DNA of 64,000 nt. It comes from Thalassospira indica. Its GTDB lineage: Bacteria > Pseudomonadota > Alphaproteobacteria > Rhodospirillales > Thalassospiraceae. The stretch is taken from positions 2,274,001 through 2,338,000 of the forward strand of contig NZ_CP031555.1 of assembly GCF_003403095.1 (NCBI RefSeq), read 5' to 3'. Under the pieces are notes generated by a model. It worked only from the letters and a program-made list of their open reading frames with translations. It was not told where the DNA came from and did no database searches. The stretch's first letter is position 1; each line of letters begins with the position of its first letter. Below are positions 37,427 to 46,622 of this stretch, piece by piece. The position numbers and the translations under genes were made by a program.

Positions 37427-38581
37427 TTATTTGCTTAAGCGCAAGGCCGTTTCAAGGTCGTTAACAAGGTCATCACAATCTTCGATCCCGACCGAGAGAC
37501 GCAGAAGGTCTGCCGGTACCGGGCTGGTCGGGCCTTCGACCGAGGATCGATGTTCGATCAGGCTCTCAACCCCGCCAAGCGATGTCGCGCGTTTAAACAG
37601 TTTGCACTGGTTATGGAAATCAACCGCACGCTTTTCACCGCCCTTGACGCGCAGCGACAACATCCCGCCAAAACCACCTGACATCTGCTTTTTGGCAATG
37701 TCATGACCAACATGGCTTTCAAGGCCGGGATACTGAACCTGTTCGATTTCCGGGTGGTTTTCGAAATGCTTGGCAATCGCCATGGCATTGGCACTGGCGC
37801 GTTCCACACGGATCGAAAGGGTGCGCATCCCGCGCAGCAAAAGCCACGTTTCAAACACGCCCAGAACCGCACCGCCAGATGCGTGCTGTTTGCAAACACG
37901 CTGCCAGAATTCGCTATCCTTGGCAGTGGTCAGGGATCCCGCCAAAACGTCACTATGACCGTTCAGATATTTGGTCGCCGAATGCATGACGATATCGGCA
38001 CCAAAATCAATCGGACGGGTCAGAAGCGGCGTGGCAACGGTGTTGTCAACGACCACAAAGGCACCAGCGGCCTTAGCCAGTTTGGCAACAGCGGCAATAT
38101 CGGTGATTTGCCAATCCGGGTTGGCCGGGGTTTCAAGCCAGACCAGCTTGGTCTTGCCGGCAACAATGTGCTTGTCCCAATCGGCAATATCGGCGTTATC
38201 GACAAAATCAAAACTCAGCCCGGCACGCACACCACTATCAAGCATGAAGCTGCGCAGCGCCCAATACATCACCTTGGGGGCGACGACATGGTCACCCGGG
38301 TTCAGCGCATGCAAAACCGCGACGGCAGCCGCCATGCCCGATGCAAACAGGCGGGTTTCAGAACCGCCTTCAAGTTCGTTCAGGACTGCACAGGCCTGAT
38401 CATAGGTCGGGTTGTCCGCACGCGTATAGCAGCGACCGTCGTGATAGCTCAGATCAGTGTTTCGTTCGAACGTGGTCGACGGATAAAGCGGCGGAGTAAC
38501 GGATTTGGTGGCTTCATCGACCCAGCCAAGCGCCTGTGCACTTACGGTGGCGGGGGACTGTTTTTTTGCATGATCAGACAT
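37427..38581 (-). CDS. metC: Cystathionine beta-lyase or related Cys/Met PLP enzyme (copy 1)
   Basis: The 384-residue enzyme belongs to the Cys/Met-metabolism PLP family. The cofactor lysine is in MHSATKYLNGHSDVLAG, and the Tyr/Arg segment SYHDGRCYTRADNPT matches. It probably cleaves cystathionine to homocysteine, but cystathionine gamma-synthase and related activities cannot be excluded. The ATG at 38581 has AGGTG upstream. A second homologous gene lies at 57072-58256, so one may serve a different substrate. Confidence 0.85.
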   Translation of the reverse strand: MSDHAKKQSPATVSAQALGWVDEATKSVTPPLYPSTTFERNTDLSYHDGRCYTRADNPTYDQACAVLNELEGGSETRLFASGMAAAVAVLHALNPGDHVVAPKVMYWALRSFMLDSGVRAGLSFDFVDNADIADWDKHIVAGKTKLVWLETPANPDWQITDIAAVAKLAKAAGAFVVVDNTVATPLLTRPIDFGADIVMHSATKYLNGHSDVLAGSLTTAKDSEFWQRVCKQHASGGAVLGVFETWLLLRGMRTLSIRVERASANAMAIAKHFENHPEIEQVQYPGLESHVGHDIAKKQMSGGFGGMLSLRVKGGEKRAVDFHNQCKLFKRATSLGGVESLIEHRSSVEGPTSPVPADLLRLSVGIEDCDDLVNDLETALRLSK

Positions 38582-38683
38582 GGTGGCACCTGATTTGGTT
38601 GAGATTTGTTGGCGCGCAACATAACGTGGTTCCCGCCACACACCAAATTGAATTGCCACCAAAACCAATCTTTAGGTCCCCAC

Positions 38684-39997
38684 ATGACGAATTATCCGAA
38701 AATCACCCTGCCAAAGGAATGCGACGTCGTTGTCATCGGCGGCGGCATTCACGGGTCATCAAGCGCCTATTACCTGACCAAGGCCGGCATGAAAGTCGTG
38801 CTTCTGGAAAAGGATACCATCGCGTCACACCAGTCCGGTCGTGCCTGGGGCTTTGTCCGCCAACAGGGGCGTGACCCGGTAGAACTGCCATTGATGATCG
38901 AATGTAACAAGATCTGGCAAGGTCTTGAAAAGGAACTGAATGCCGATCTGGAATGGCGCCAGGGCGGGGTGCTGTTTGTCGCCCGCGATGACAAGGAAAT
39001 GTCGGAATTCGAGGGCTGGATTAACGACACCAAACACTTTGGCATCGAAACCCAGGTCCTTGACCCCAAGGGGGTCGAAAAACTGACACCGGGGATCACA
39101 ACACCGGGTGTTGGCGGGATCTACACGCCCTCAGACGGGCAGGCCGAACCGAAAAAGGCCGCCCCGGCAATTGCCAAGCGCGCCAGTGAATTGGGTGCTG
39201 TGATTGCCGAGGGCTGCGGCGCGCTTTCGATTGAAACAGAGGCCGGCGCGATCAGTTCGGTGGTATCCGAGCAGGGCGAAATCAAATGCAAATACGTCAT
39301 CTGTGCGGCCGGGGCTGCGACGCATAAATTCGTTGCCAAGTTCGGGCGGCGTTTACCACAACAAACCACGCGCGGGACCGTGATCCGCACCACACCGGTA
39401 CCCGATATTTCTGCCGCGGGCACGCTGGCGGCCGGTCTGGCGTTTCGTCAACGCGCTGACGGGTCGATGAACATCGCTGATGAATTCATGACCGACATTG
39501 ATGTCACCATGGGGCGTCTTAAATTCGCGCGCGATTTTATGCCGGGCTTGTTTGATAACTGGGCGACCTTCAAGTTCCACTTTAACAAGCGGTTCTTCGA
39601 TGATCTGGTCGATCGCATGCCGGGCTCGGATGCTGCCAAACAACCGATGATCGGTCGACGCACCAATCAGGCGGAACCCTATGAGGTGCGCGTCAAAAAT
39701 GCGATGCGCAACCTGCAAAACGTCCTGCCTCAGATCAAGAAGGTTGGCATTGTCGATACATGGGCGGGCGATATTGATGTCACCCCTGACGCGGTGCCGG
39801 TGATTGATCAATTCGACAACCCCAAACACTTCTTCGTCGCATCAGGTTTTTCTGGCCACGGCTTTGCCATGGGGCCGGTGGTGGGCAAGGTGCTGGCCGA
39901 CTGGATCACCACCGGACAGCCATCCATCACGCTAAAGGGGATGGAACTTGGCCGGTTCGAGGACGGCACGCGTCGCACCCCGCGCACACGGGTCTGA
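38684..39997 (+). CDS. FAD-dependent oxidoreductase (DAO family)
   Basis: The 437-residue protein has the dinucleotide-binding motif CDVVVIGGGIHGSSSAYYL at the start, followed by the second-strand region VVLLEKD. The C-terminal segment has GIVDTWAGDIDVTPDAVPVI and FVASGFSGHGFAMGP, as in sarcosine oxidase/glycine oxidase-like enzymes. It should oxidise an amino acid or N-methyl amine. The ATG at 38684 has AGGT upstream. It diverges from metC. Confidence 0.88.
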   Translation: MTNYPKITLPKECDVVVIGGGIHGSSSAYYLTKAGMKVVLLEKDTIASHQSGRAWGFVRQQGRDPVELPLMIECNKIWQGLEKELNADLEWRQGGVLFVARDDKEMSEFEGWINDTKHFGIETQVLDPKGVEKLTPGITTPGVGGIYTPSDGQAEPKKAAPAIAKRASELGAVIAEGCGALSIETEAGAISSVVSEQGEIKCKYVICAAGAATHKFVAKFGRRLPQQTTRGTVIRTTPVPDISAAGTLAAGLAFRQRADGSMNIADEFMTDIDVTMGRLKFARDFMPGLFDNWATFKFHFNKRFFDDLVDRMPGSDAAKQPMIGRRTNQAEPYEVRVKNAMRNLQNVLPQIKKVGIVDTWAGDIDVTPDAVPVIDQFDNPKHFFVASGFSGHGFAMGPVVGKVLADWITTGQPSITLKGMELGRFEDGTRRTPRTRV

Positions 39998-40042
39998 TCG
40001 CGATTGATACAATCAGTCTCGGACGATATCGGGTAGGGGCGG

Positions 40043-40894
40043 TTACAGGCTGCGCGCCAGACGCAGGATAATCGCCCCGCCCAACGTCATCATGGTCGAG
40101 GACATCTTCACAAGATTAAGCTTTTCGCCCATGAAGAACACCCCGATCAGAAGGGCAAAGACAATGCCGGTTTCACGCAGTGCGACCACAAGCGGGATAG
40201 GCGCCTGTGTAAAGGCCCACATCACCGTGGCATAGGCCCCGAAGGACGCGGCGCCACCAATTGCAAAGACCTTTTTGCCTGACTGCGCGATATCGGCAAG
40301 AATGCGCGGGCGCATGAAGGTCACGATCACAGCAAAGATCACAACGTTGCCAATCGTCTGATAGCTGTAATATCCAAGCGCCGTTCCGGCCAGTCTTGCG
40401 CCAGTGCCATCCACCAGTGAGTAGCTGCTGATAAAACAGCCGGTGATGATGGCAGCAACGGCTGCATTGCGGTTGCGCATGCCATCAGCTTGCCGCGTGA
40501 TGCACATGCTGATAATGCCAACCCCAATCACGACAATCGCCAGCCACTCGCTGACATGCAGGGTCACGCCCATGATCAGGACGGAGACGGCGGCGACAAT
40601 CAGCGGCGAAGACCCGCGCGCGATCGGATAAACCTGGCTGAGATCGCCCAAACGATACGCCAGGATCAGAAACAACTGATAGCCGATATGAAGCCCGATG
40701 GAGCCAATCAGGTATGGCCAGCTTTCACGTGCCGGAAGTTCAACAAAGGGCAACAGGACGAGAACAATCGGCGTATGGCCCAGCACAATCGCTGTCATGT
40801 TCATCAATTTGTCGGAGCCACCCTTGACCAATGCATTCCACACGGCATGCATCAGGGCAGCACCCATTACGGCGAGAAAGACAGTCAAACTCAT
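40043..40894 (-). CDS. DMT-superfamily (EamA) transporter
   Basis: The 283-residue protein has ten hydrophobic segments in two similar halves, each with the EamA pattern (for example SLSQVYPIARGSSPLI and IPLVVALRETGIVFALLIGVFFMGEKL). It is an inner-membrane carrier of unknown substrate. It is convergent with the FAD oxidoreductase gene. Confidence 0.85.
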   Translation of the reverse strand: MSLTVFLAVMGAALMHAVWNALVKGGSDKLMNMTAIVLGHTPIVLVLLPFVELPARESWPYLIGSIGLHIGYQLFLILAYRLGDLSQVYPIARGSSPLIVAAVSVLIMGVTLHVSEWLAIVVIGVGIISMCITRQADGMRNRNAAVAAIITGCFISSYSLVDGTGARLAGTALGYYSYQTIGNVVIFAVIVTFMRPRILADIAQSGKKVFAIGGAASFGAYATVMWAFTQAPIPLVVALRETGIVFALLIGVFFMGEKLNLVKMSSTMMTLGGAIILRLARSL

Positions 40895-40984
40895 GGCGGG
40901 CCATCAATGTTACGGTTTTGTGGCGCAATCATTGATGCTTAGCACGCAGTTTGAAAAACAACCAAACCGAACTTGCAAGGGCTG

Positions 40985-42097
40985 CTATGAGCCAGACGCC
41001 GTATGCTCGACCTTTCGCGAGGTTGTCGATGACGCAGTGCTTTTGCCATCAAAGAACCGGGTCGCACCAATAGGTGGGGCAATGAAATCGCTATGCGCAA
41101 CTCCGGCATCCTTGCAGGCAGACGCCAGTCGGACGGGCGGTTCATCAACCGGTTCGGCGGTCAGAACAAATGTGCCCCAATGAATGGCAAGCGCCTGTTT
41201 GACGCCCATTTTCTGCATGATCTGAATGGCTTCTTCGGGATTGCAGTGCGAATTGCGCATAAAGTCGCGCGGGTCATAGGCCCCGATGGGGATCAGGCCA
41301 AAATCAATCCCGCCATGGATCGCGCCCATTTCGGTAAACAGTGTTTCGTTCCAGCCGGTGTCGCCAACAAAATAGAACCGATAGCCATCGCCGAACTCAA
41401 GGATATAGCCACCCCAAAGCATTTCCTTGCGGTCCTTGGTGGTTCGGCTTGACCAGTGATTGGACGGCACATGGGTGATTTTCAGATCATCGTGATGATG
41501 GCTTTCATCCCAATCCAGTTCGGTATACCGATCCGCCTTAATGCCGGCCTTTTCCAGAAGTGCACCATTCTTCAGCGGCAAGACATAGCACGGCGCGTTG
41601 CCAAGCTGCGTCAGGCTGGCTAGGTCGAAATGGTCATAGTGATTATGTGACAGCAACACCAGATCAAGCTTGGGCAACTGATCGATGGCAAGGCCCGGTC
41701 GGGTATAGCGTTTTGGTCCAACACGTTTGAACGGCGATGCGCGGTCGGAAAACACCGGATCGGTCAGGATATTGAGACCGCCATATTGCACCAGCACCGT
41801 GGCATGGCCGACCCAAGTGACTTGCAGGCGTTTTGGATCCGGGTTGTGGATGGCGTCATGATCAGGTGTTTCGGTGGGGATTTTACCGACCTGATGTTTG
41901 GCCTTCGGCCAGTTATTGTCACCGAAATAGCGCCGCTTTAAGAAATGCCAGAACGACCGTTTGACCGGATCAGGCAGGGGGTGGCGGTTTTCGAAACCGC
42001 TTTCTGTGTGGTGGGCTGGTTTTGTTTGCTGCTGCACTTTTGGGTCCTGATCCGGTTTGCGTATGATCGCCATTCTGCATTTTGCGCGGGTGATCAT
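40985..42097 (-). CDS. MBL-fold metal-dependent hydrolase (UlaG/NAPE-PLD-like)
   Basis: The protein has about 370 residues. Features of the NAPE-PLD/UlaG group are visible: VTWVGHATVLVQYGGLNILTDPVF, the metal motif LSHNHYDHFD, and GDTGWNETLFTEMG, then LPIHWGTF-like LAIHWGTFVL. The N-terminal 70 residues are hydrophilic. The start is uncertain: ATG at 42097 is used, with ATG at 42073 also possible and no strong ribosome site for either. Confidence 0.8.
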   Translation of the reverse strand: MITRAKCRMAIIRKPDQDPKVQQQTKPAHHTESGFENRHPLPDPVKRSFWHFLKRRYFGDNNWPKAKHQVGKIPTETPDHDAIHNPDPKRLQVTWVGHATVLVQYGGLNILTDPVFSDRASPFKRVGPKRYTRPGLAIDQLPKLDLVLLSHNHYDHFDLASLTQLGNAPCYVLPLKNGALLEKAGIKADRYTELDWDESHHHDDLKITHVPSNHWSSRTTKDRKEMLWGGYILEFGDGYRFYFVGDTGWNETLFTEMGAIHGGIDFGLIPIGAYDPRDFMRNSHCNPEEAIQIMQKMGVKQALAIHWGTFVLTAEPVDEPPVRLASACKDAGVAHSDFIAPPIGATRFFDGKSTASSTTSRKVEHTASGS

Positions 42098-42127
42098 AAG
42101 GTAACTGGGAATTTGACCTGCGCAAGC

Positions 42128-42164
42128 GAAAGGCCGGAACGCGGGACACACATTCCGGCCTTTC
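42128..42164. terminator. Hairpin between the MBL hydrolase gene and the ABC transporter
   Basis: A perfect 12-base-pair stem (GAAAGGCCGGAA/TTCCGGCCTTTC) lies downstream of the ABC substrate-binding gene on the minus strand. T residues follow only on the plus-strand side, so it may end the leftward operon imperfectly or serve another role. Confidence 0.5.
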
Positions 42165-42247
42165 TTGCTGGTCTGCCCATGCGGGGTGCAGACCAATGCT
42201 TTCGCAGTTGCTGGGGCGAGCCTTGCGAAAGCAGGGGGGACTGAATC

Positions 42248-43201
42248 TTATTCGATCACGGTCGCATAGGTTTCAAGCGCAGGGCTTTCGGTGATCAACC
42301 CCTGTTTGACCATGTAATCGGCAAAGCGGGCATAGCGCGCCTTATCAAGGGCCGCCGGACGCAGCGCAAAGCGCGGCAGGGTATCGGCCCATGCCTTGAT
42401 ATTGAGTTCATCATCAAGGTTGGGATAGGCGGCAATAAAGGCCTGCCAGCTGTCATCCGGATGGTTGATCAGGTACTGCACACCTTCTTCAAGGGCGGCC
42501 AGCATGCGGGCATAACGCGGATCATCGACCTTGTCGTTACGCACGGTCAGGATGAGTTCGTCATAGGGCGGAACGCCTTCTTCCTCGACATAAAATGCCT
42601 TGCCCGGTTTGCCTTCGATTTCCATCTGGTTGAGCTCGAAATTGCGATAGCCGCCAATGATCGCATCGACCTGGCCGGAATAAAGCGACGGCGAGAGCGA
42701 GAAGTTCACATTGATCAGCTCGACATCATCGATCGAAACCCCATGATTGCCGAGCATGGTGCCCAAAAGGGCATCCTCAAAACCGGCCAGCGAATAACCG
42801 ATCTTCTTGCCCTTAAGATCGGCGATTTCCTTGATCGGGCCATCTTCAAGAACGATCAGGCTGTTAAGCGGGGTGGCAACCAGTGTGCCGATACGGGTCA
42901 GCGGCAGGCCTTCGGCGGCCTGAACATGAAGCTGTGGCTGATAGTTCACGGCAACATCGCCCTGACCAGCGGCAACAAGGCGCGGCGGGGCGGACGGATC
43001 GGATGGTTCGATCAGTTCGACATCCAGATTATGATTGGCAAAGAAGCCTTTTTCCTTGGCAACAATTAGCGGTGCGTGATCGGGGTTCACAAACCAATCA
43101 AGAAGTATGACCAGCTTGTCCGCAGCAAAGGCAGTTGGAGACGTTCCAAGAACAAGTGCGCCCAGTGCGGTCGCGGTGATCATGGATTTAAGGCGTGACA
43201 T
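42248..43201 (-). CDS. thiY: ABC transporter substrate-binding protein, thiamine precursor type (ThiY-like)
   Basis: The 317-residue protein has a signal peptide (cleavage after AFA near residue 27) and the NMT1/ThiY pattern: LVILLDWFVNPDHAPLIVAKEKGFF, then DVELIEPSDPSAPPRLVAAGQGDVAVNYQPQLH. It should bind a thiamine precursor such as hydroxymethylpyrimidine in the periplasm. It follows the permease gene (79-base gap) and has GGAGG upstream. The TPP riboswitch at the start of the operon strengthens the call. The exact ligand is inferred. Confidence 0.85.
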   Translation of the reverse strand: MSRLKSMITATALGALVLGTSPTAFAADKLVILLDWFVNPDHAPLIVAKEKGFFANHNLDVELIEPSDPSAPPRLVAAGQGDVAVNYQPQLHVQAAEGLPLTRIGTLVATPLNSLIVLEDGPIKEIADLKGKKIGYSLAGFEDALLGTMLGNHGVSIDDVELINVNFSLSPSLYSGQVDAIIGGYRNFELNQMEIEGKPGKAFYVEEEGVPPYDELILTVRNDKVDDPRYARMLAALEEGVQYLINHPDDSWQAFIAAYPNLDDELNIKAWADTLPRFALRPAALDKARYARFADYMVKQGLITESPALETYATVIE

Positions 43202-43279
43202 GGATGAACCTCCGTAAGATGCGCCAAATAAATAGTATGAGGATTTAAATCACTGCCAAACTGGCAGGTGTGTTCTGTC

Positions 43280-44092
43280 TTATTGAGCCGGTTTAAGGCT
43301 GTCGGGTTGCCATGGCAGGGCCGCGCGCAGGATGCGATCGACAATGAAATATTGCGTGATCGAAAACGCGCACAGGATCAGCAGACAGGCAAAAACCATA
43401 TCGATCTGAACCCGCGCATTGGCATGCAGCATCAGATATCCCAACCCGTGACTGGACCCGACCCACTCACCAATCACCGCCCCGATCGGCGCGACAGCGG
43501 TGGCAACCCGAAAGCCCGATGCAAAGGCGGGCAGGGCGGCGGGCAATCGGATATGGGTCAAAAGCCGCCAACGACTTGCCCCCATGGTACGCGCTAGATC
43601 AAGCCAGCCGGTTTCCGTCCGTGACAGGCCATCGAAAAAGGCGACGGTAACCGGGAAGAAAATGATCAGGGCCGCCATGGCGATCTTCGATGCCAGCCCA
43701 AAGCCCAGCCACAACACCAGAAGTGGCGCCAATGCAAAGAACGGAATGGCCTGCGAAACCAACAAAATCGGCATCAACCAGAAACGCACCGGCGAAAACA
43801 GCGCCATCGGAATGGCGGCCAGCGTACCAAGGGCGGCACCGGCAAACAGCCCGATCACGGTTTCGGCAATGGTGTATTTCGCATGATCCAGCAGGACGGC
43901 ATGACGTGCGATCAGCGTGTGCCAAACATCGGCTGGTGGTGGCAGCATGTATTTCGGCGCACCGGTCACAATCACCAACAATTGCCAAGTGGCAATCAGC
44001 GCAATGATAATAATCAGCGGCCGCGCAAGGATCAGCCAGCGTTGCTCCGACAGTGCTTTTTTATTTGTATGAGGATTGTTTTGCATGCTCAT
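43280..44092 (-). CDS. thiX: ABC transporter permease, thiamine precursor type (ThiX-like)
   Basis: The 270-residue membrane protein has six hydrophobic segments and a cytoplasmic loop of the EAA type (RTMGASRWRLLTHIRLPAALPAFASGF) that contacts the ATPase. It is the inner-membrane subunit of the transporter. Its start overlaps the stop of the ATPase gene by ATGA, which suggests coupled translation. Confidence 0.88.
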   Translation of the reverse strand: MSMQNNPHTNKKALSEQRWLILARPLIIIIALIATWQLLVIVTGAPKYMLPPPADVWHTLIARHAVLLDHAKYTIAETVIGLFAGAALGTLAAIPMALFSPVRFWLMPILLVSQAIPFFALAPLLVLWLGFGLASKIAMAALIIFFPVTVAFFDGLSRTETGWLDLARTMGASRWRLLTHIRLPAALPAFASGFRVATAVAPIGAVIGEWVGSSHGLGYLMLHANARVQIDMVFACLLILCAFSITQYFIVDRILRAALPWQPDSLKPAQ

Positions 44093-44874
44093 GCCGCGCC
44101 CTCCGACCGCTCGGCACCGAGTTGGCCGAGCAGTTCGGCCTGCTGTGCCAGGATCTCGGGATCGGCAATGTTGCGCGGGCTTTGGCCCTTGGGCGTGATG
44201 GCGTCTTGCAAGCGTGCCGGGCTGCCTGTCAGGACATGAACCCGATCGCCAAGGCGCAATGCCTCAAGCGGGTCGTGGGTCACAAGCAACACCGTCTTGC
44301 CCCGCAGCACCCGTGCGGCCAGTTCCTGCAAACGCAGACGATTGAGCGGATCAAGCGCCGAGAACGGCTCGTCCATCAAAACGACCGGGCGATCTTCCAT
44401 CAATGTGCGGGCAAGGGCTGCGCGCTGTTTCATGCCACCAGACAGTTCAGCCGGGCGCAGGTTTGCCGCATCACGCAATCCGACTTCGGTCAGTAAATGT
44501 GAGGCTTTCTCATAATCGGGTTTTTCGTGGCGTAAAACAGCACCGAGTACGACATTTTCAAGAACACTGCGCCATGGCAAGAGCAGGTCCTGCTGTGCCA
44601 TATAGGCAACTCGACCCGTAAGCGCGATATTGTCCGAACAGGTGATGGTCCCGCTAACATCGCCTTCGACGAGGCCTGAGAAATAGCGCAAAAGCGTGCT
44701 TTTGCCGACACCACTTGGACCGAGCAGGCAGGTAAAGCTGCCCGCCTGCAAGGTCAGGTCTAGATCATGGAAAATATCGACGCTGTTGAAAGCCACGCGG
44801 GCCGCACGGAGCGCAATATCAAATCTGGTTGGATTGTTTTGCGCCATGTCGGGCGCGTGTTCTGTGCAGCGCAT
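44089..44874 (-). CDS. thiZ: ABC transporter ATP-binding protein, thiamine precursor type (ThiZ-like)
   Basis: The 261-residue ATPase has the Walker A GPSGVGKST, the signature LSGGMKQR, Walker B VVLMDEPFSALD and the switch His in LLVTHDPLEA. It powers the permease beside it. The ATG at 44874 follows GGAAGGA, which lies inside the 3' end of the TPP riboswitch, so ligand binding should hide the ribosome site. It is the first gene of the thiZXY operon. Confidence 0.9.
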   Translation of the reverse strand: MRCTEHAPDMAQNNPTRFDIALRAARVAFNSVDIFHDLDLTLQAGSFTCLLGPSGVGKSTLLRYFSGLVEGDVSGTITCSDNIALTGRVAYMAQQDLLLPWRSVLENVVLGAVLRHEKPDYEKASHLLTEVGLRDAANLRPAELSGGMKQRAALARTLMEDRPVVLMDEPFSALDPLNRLRLQELAARVLRGKTVLLVTHDPLEALRLGDRVHVLTGSPARLQDAITPKGQSPRNIADPEILAQQAELLGQLGAERSEGAA

Positions 44875-44876
44875 AC

Positions 44877-44973
44877 GATCCTTCCTACGCCGGTCTTAAC
44901 CGGTTCAGGTTCAAAGGGTCGTTCGGCAACACCAAACCTCTCAGCCGATTTACGATCGGCCCCCCCGGAGATC
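44877..44973 (-). promoter_or_regulatory. TPP riboswitch (THI element)
   Basis: On the minus strand the region has the conserved parts of the thiamine-pyrophosphate riboswitch in order: a G-rich start, a hairpin (GCCGAT/ATCGGC) followed by CTGAGA, ACCCTTTGAACCTGA, then a hairpin (CCGGT/ACCGG) ending GCGTAGGAA. The 3' end overlaps the ribosome site of the transporter's ATPase gene, so it probably represses translation when TPP is plentiful. Confidence 0.93.
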
Positions 44974-45346
44974 AGGCGACTATGCGCAGACAAATCGCTG
45001 CCGTCAAGTTTTGTAACAGTTCTTGGACTTGATCCTGATCACAGCTTACCAGTGCGCATCATGACGATGCAGCTTTCCTGCCGGATGATCCCAGTGATGT
45101 GGTGTTCCTGCGATACTGACCGGAAAGGCGATGCGTCGGGCCGGGCCCCAGTCTGTGACTTCTGCATGCGGGGCAATATCAGCATCTGTTTCCGCGGCGA
45201 TCATGCCAATGCAGTCAGGCGCATGGCAGGCTGGATCGCGCATCTTTTTGAACAGCGCAAAAGTGGCAAGATCATTCGGCCACGCGCCAGCGTGTCCTGA
45301 TACGATCCAAATTGGGCAGCATAATAAGTTACATCGGACCCTTGCG
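44974..45346. other. Intergenic stretch with a possible gene remnant
   Basis: This 373-base stretch between the riboswitch and the hydrolase gene holds no gene of known family. On the minus strand a frame reading WPNDLATFALFKKMRDPACH looks protein-like but has no convincing start. A different frame just upstream starts with ATG and is broken by a TGA, suggesting a frameshifted remnant. Confidence 0.4.
45046..45243 (-). CDS. Possible small or remnant open reading frame
   Basis: From an ATG at 45243 the frame gives 65 residues (starting MRDPACHAPDCIGMIAAETD) rich in His, Asp, Ala and Pro. The same frame remains open upstream without a start, and its sequence there looks coding. No ribosome site is seen. 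I recognise no family; it may be the 3' part of a decayed gene. Confidence 0.25.
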   Translation of the reverse strand: MRDPACHAPDCIGMIAAETDADIAPHAEVTDWGPARRIAFPVSIAGTPHHWDHPAGKLHRHDAHW

Positions 45347-46471
45347 TCATCTGTACGGGGTCGAAGCCTCAACCACCTGCTTGATCCAGCCCGCGATCTT
45401 GTCAAACGTGCCGGGCGCATAGGCATACCGGCCAAGGGCAACATAAAGCATCTGGCGGGATGTCGGCATCTCGCTACTGAGCTGGTAGTTGAACAGATTG
45501 CTTCTAAGCAGCCCGTGCGTGGCATCAGGGATGACAACCACCTCATTTTCAGGATGTCGCCCGATCAGGATATCGCGATAGATGTCCGCATCGGATTTTG
45601 CATCCACATTCAGATCATCATGCCCCCACATGGCAAGTGTCGGTGTTTCAAGCTGCGCCAGGTCTGCTTTTGCGTCAGATGCAATATTGCGTTTTACGAA
45701 TGCGTACCGGTCTGACGCCATCGGTGACGGATCACTGGTTTTTGCAAGGTAGGTTGCGTAACTTGCGTCGGGCGCAAAGATCACGGTGTCCCGGACGTGG
45801 TTGCGTTCGATTTGACGTTCGATATCTTCTTGTGTTGCACCATCGGCCAACAGGCGTTGGCGTGTATAAAAATCGCCCTGGTTTTGCCAGTTCACCGCCC
45901 CGCCAATGATGACATTAAAGGCATTGTCCGGGATCATCCGCGACGCTTTGGGGATTACCCAGCCCGCCTGGGAAAAACCGATAAAGCCGATTTGTTGTCG
46001 GCTTCCGGGATGGGCCGTTTTGATTGCGTCATACGCCGCAACGGCTTCGTTTGCGCGGTCGTTCATGGATTGCGAAAGCCAGTTTCCCGTGCTTTTGCCG
46101 ACGCCGGCCTTGTCCCAGCTGTAAATACCGATCCCGCTATCGAGCAGGGCATTGATCAGGGGTAAATAGCCATCGCCCGCAAAGTGGTCCTGCGGGCCAT
46201 CGCCGTGAACAAGAAGGGCAATCGGGCCTGTATGCTGCGCATCTGGCAAGATCAGGCTGCCAGACAGAACAGCATCATCGTGTGAAAAGCTGATCTGTTC
46301 AGTCGGGCGGTTGCTGATATCAAAGTCAGACAATCCGATAAGCGCAAGACTTCCGGGAACAGCAACAAGCAGCACAAACAGAACAATCGCCACCCTGACA
46401 AGGCGGCGGTAACGAATGCGGCGGGGCGATGGCACGGCACAGCCTTTCAGGTTGGTGGCAGCAAGGACCAT
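45347..46471 (-). CDS. Alpha/beta hydrolase family protein
   Basis: The 374-residue protein has an N-terminal hydrophobic helix (VAIVLFVLLVAVPGSLALIGL) that is either a membrane anchor or an uncleaved signal. The fold has a serine nucleophile in GFSQAGW, the oxyanion loop HGDGPQDHF and a late histidine in VVIPDATHG. It resembles dienelactone hydrolase/peptidase-like enzymes that act on small esters or peptides. The start has a weak ribosome site. Substrate is unknown. Confidence 0.8.
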   Translation of the reverse strand: MVLAATNLKGCAVPSPRRIRYRRLVRVAIVLFVLLVAVPGSLALIGLSDFDISNRPTEQISFSHDDAVLSGSLILPDAQHTGPIALLVHGDGPQDHFAGDGYLPLINALLDSGIGIYSWDKAGVGKSTGNWLSQSMNDRANEAVAAYDAIKTAHPGSRQQIGFIGFSQAGWVIPKASRMIPDNAFNVIIGGAVNWQNQGDFYTRQRLLADGATQEDIERQIERNHVRDTVIFAPDASYATYLAKTSDPSPMASDRYAFVKRNIASDAKADLAQLETPTLAMWGHDDLNVDAKSDADIYRDILIGRHPENEVVVIPDATHGLLRSNLFNYQLSSEMPTSRQMLYVALGRYAYAPGTFDKIAGWIKQVVEASTPYR

Positions 46472-46622
46472 TTGGCAGTGTTTGCAGATTGCGAGAAGTC
46501 AGGGGGGCCGTCAATTGCCTTGCAACCGGTTATGTCGATGAAATCAGGTGTTTAGCCCAAAAGCATCATGCCCGTAAGTGCAAGGCCCTAGGTCCTGAGC
46601 CTAGAATTGCACAAAACAGAAC

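Noticed and set aside
45131..45715. A plus-strand frame opposite the hydrolase gene
   Set aside because: It is antisense to a hydrolase with clear catalytic motifs and has no coding pattern of its own.
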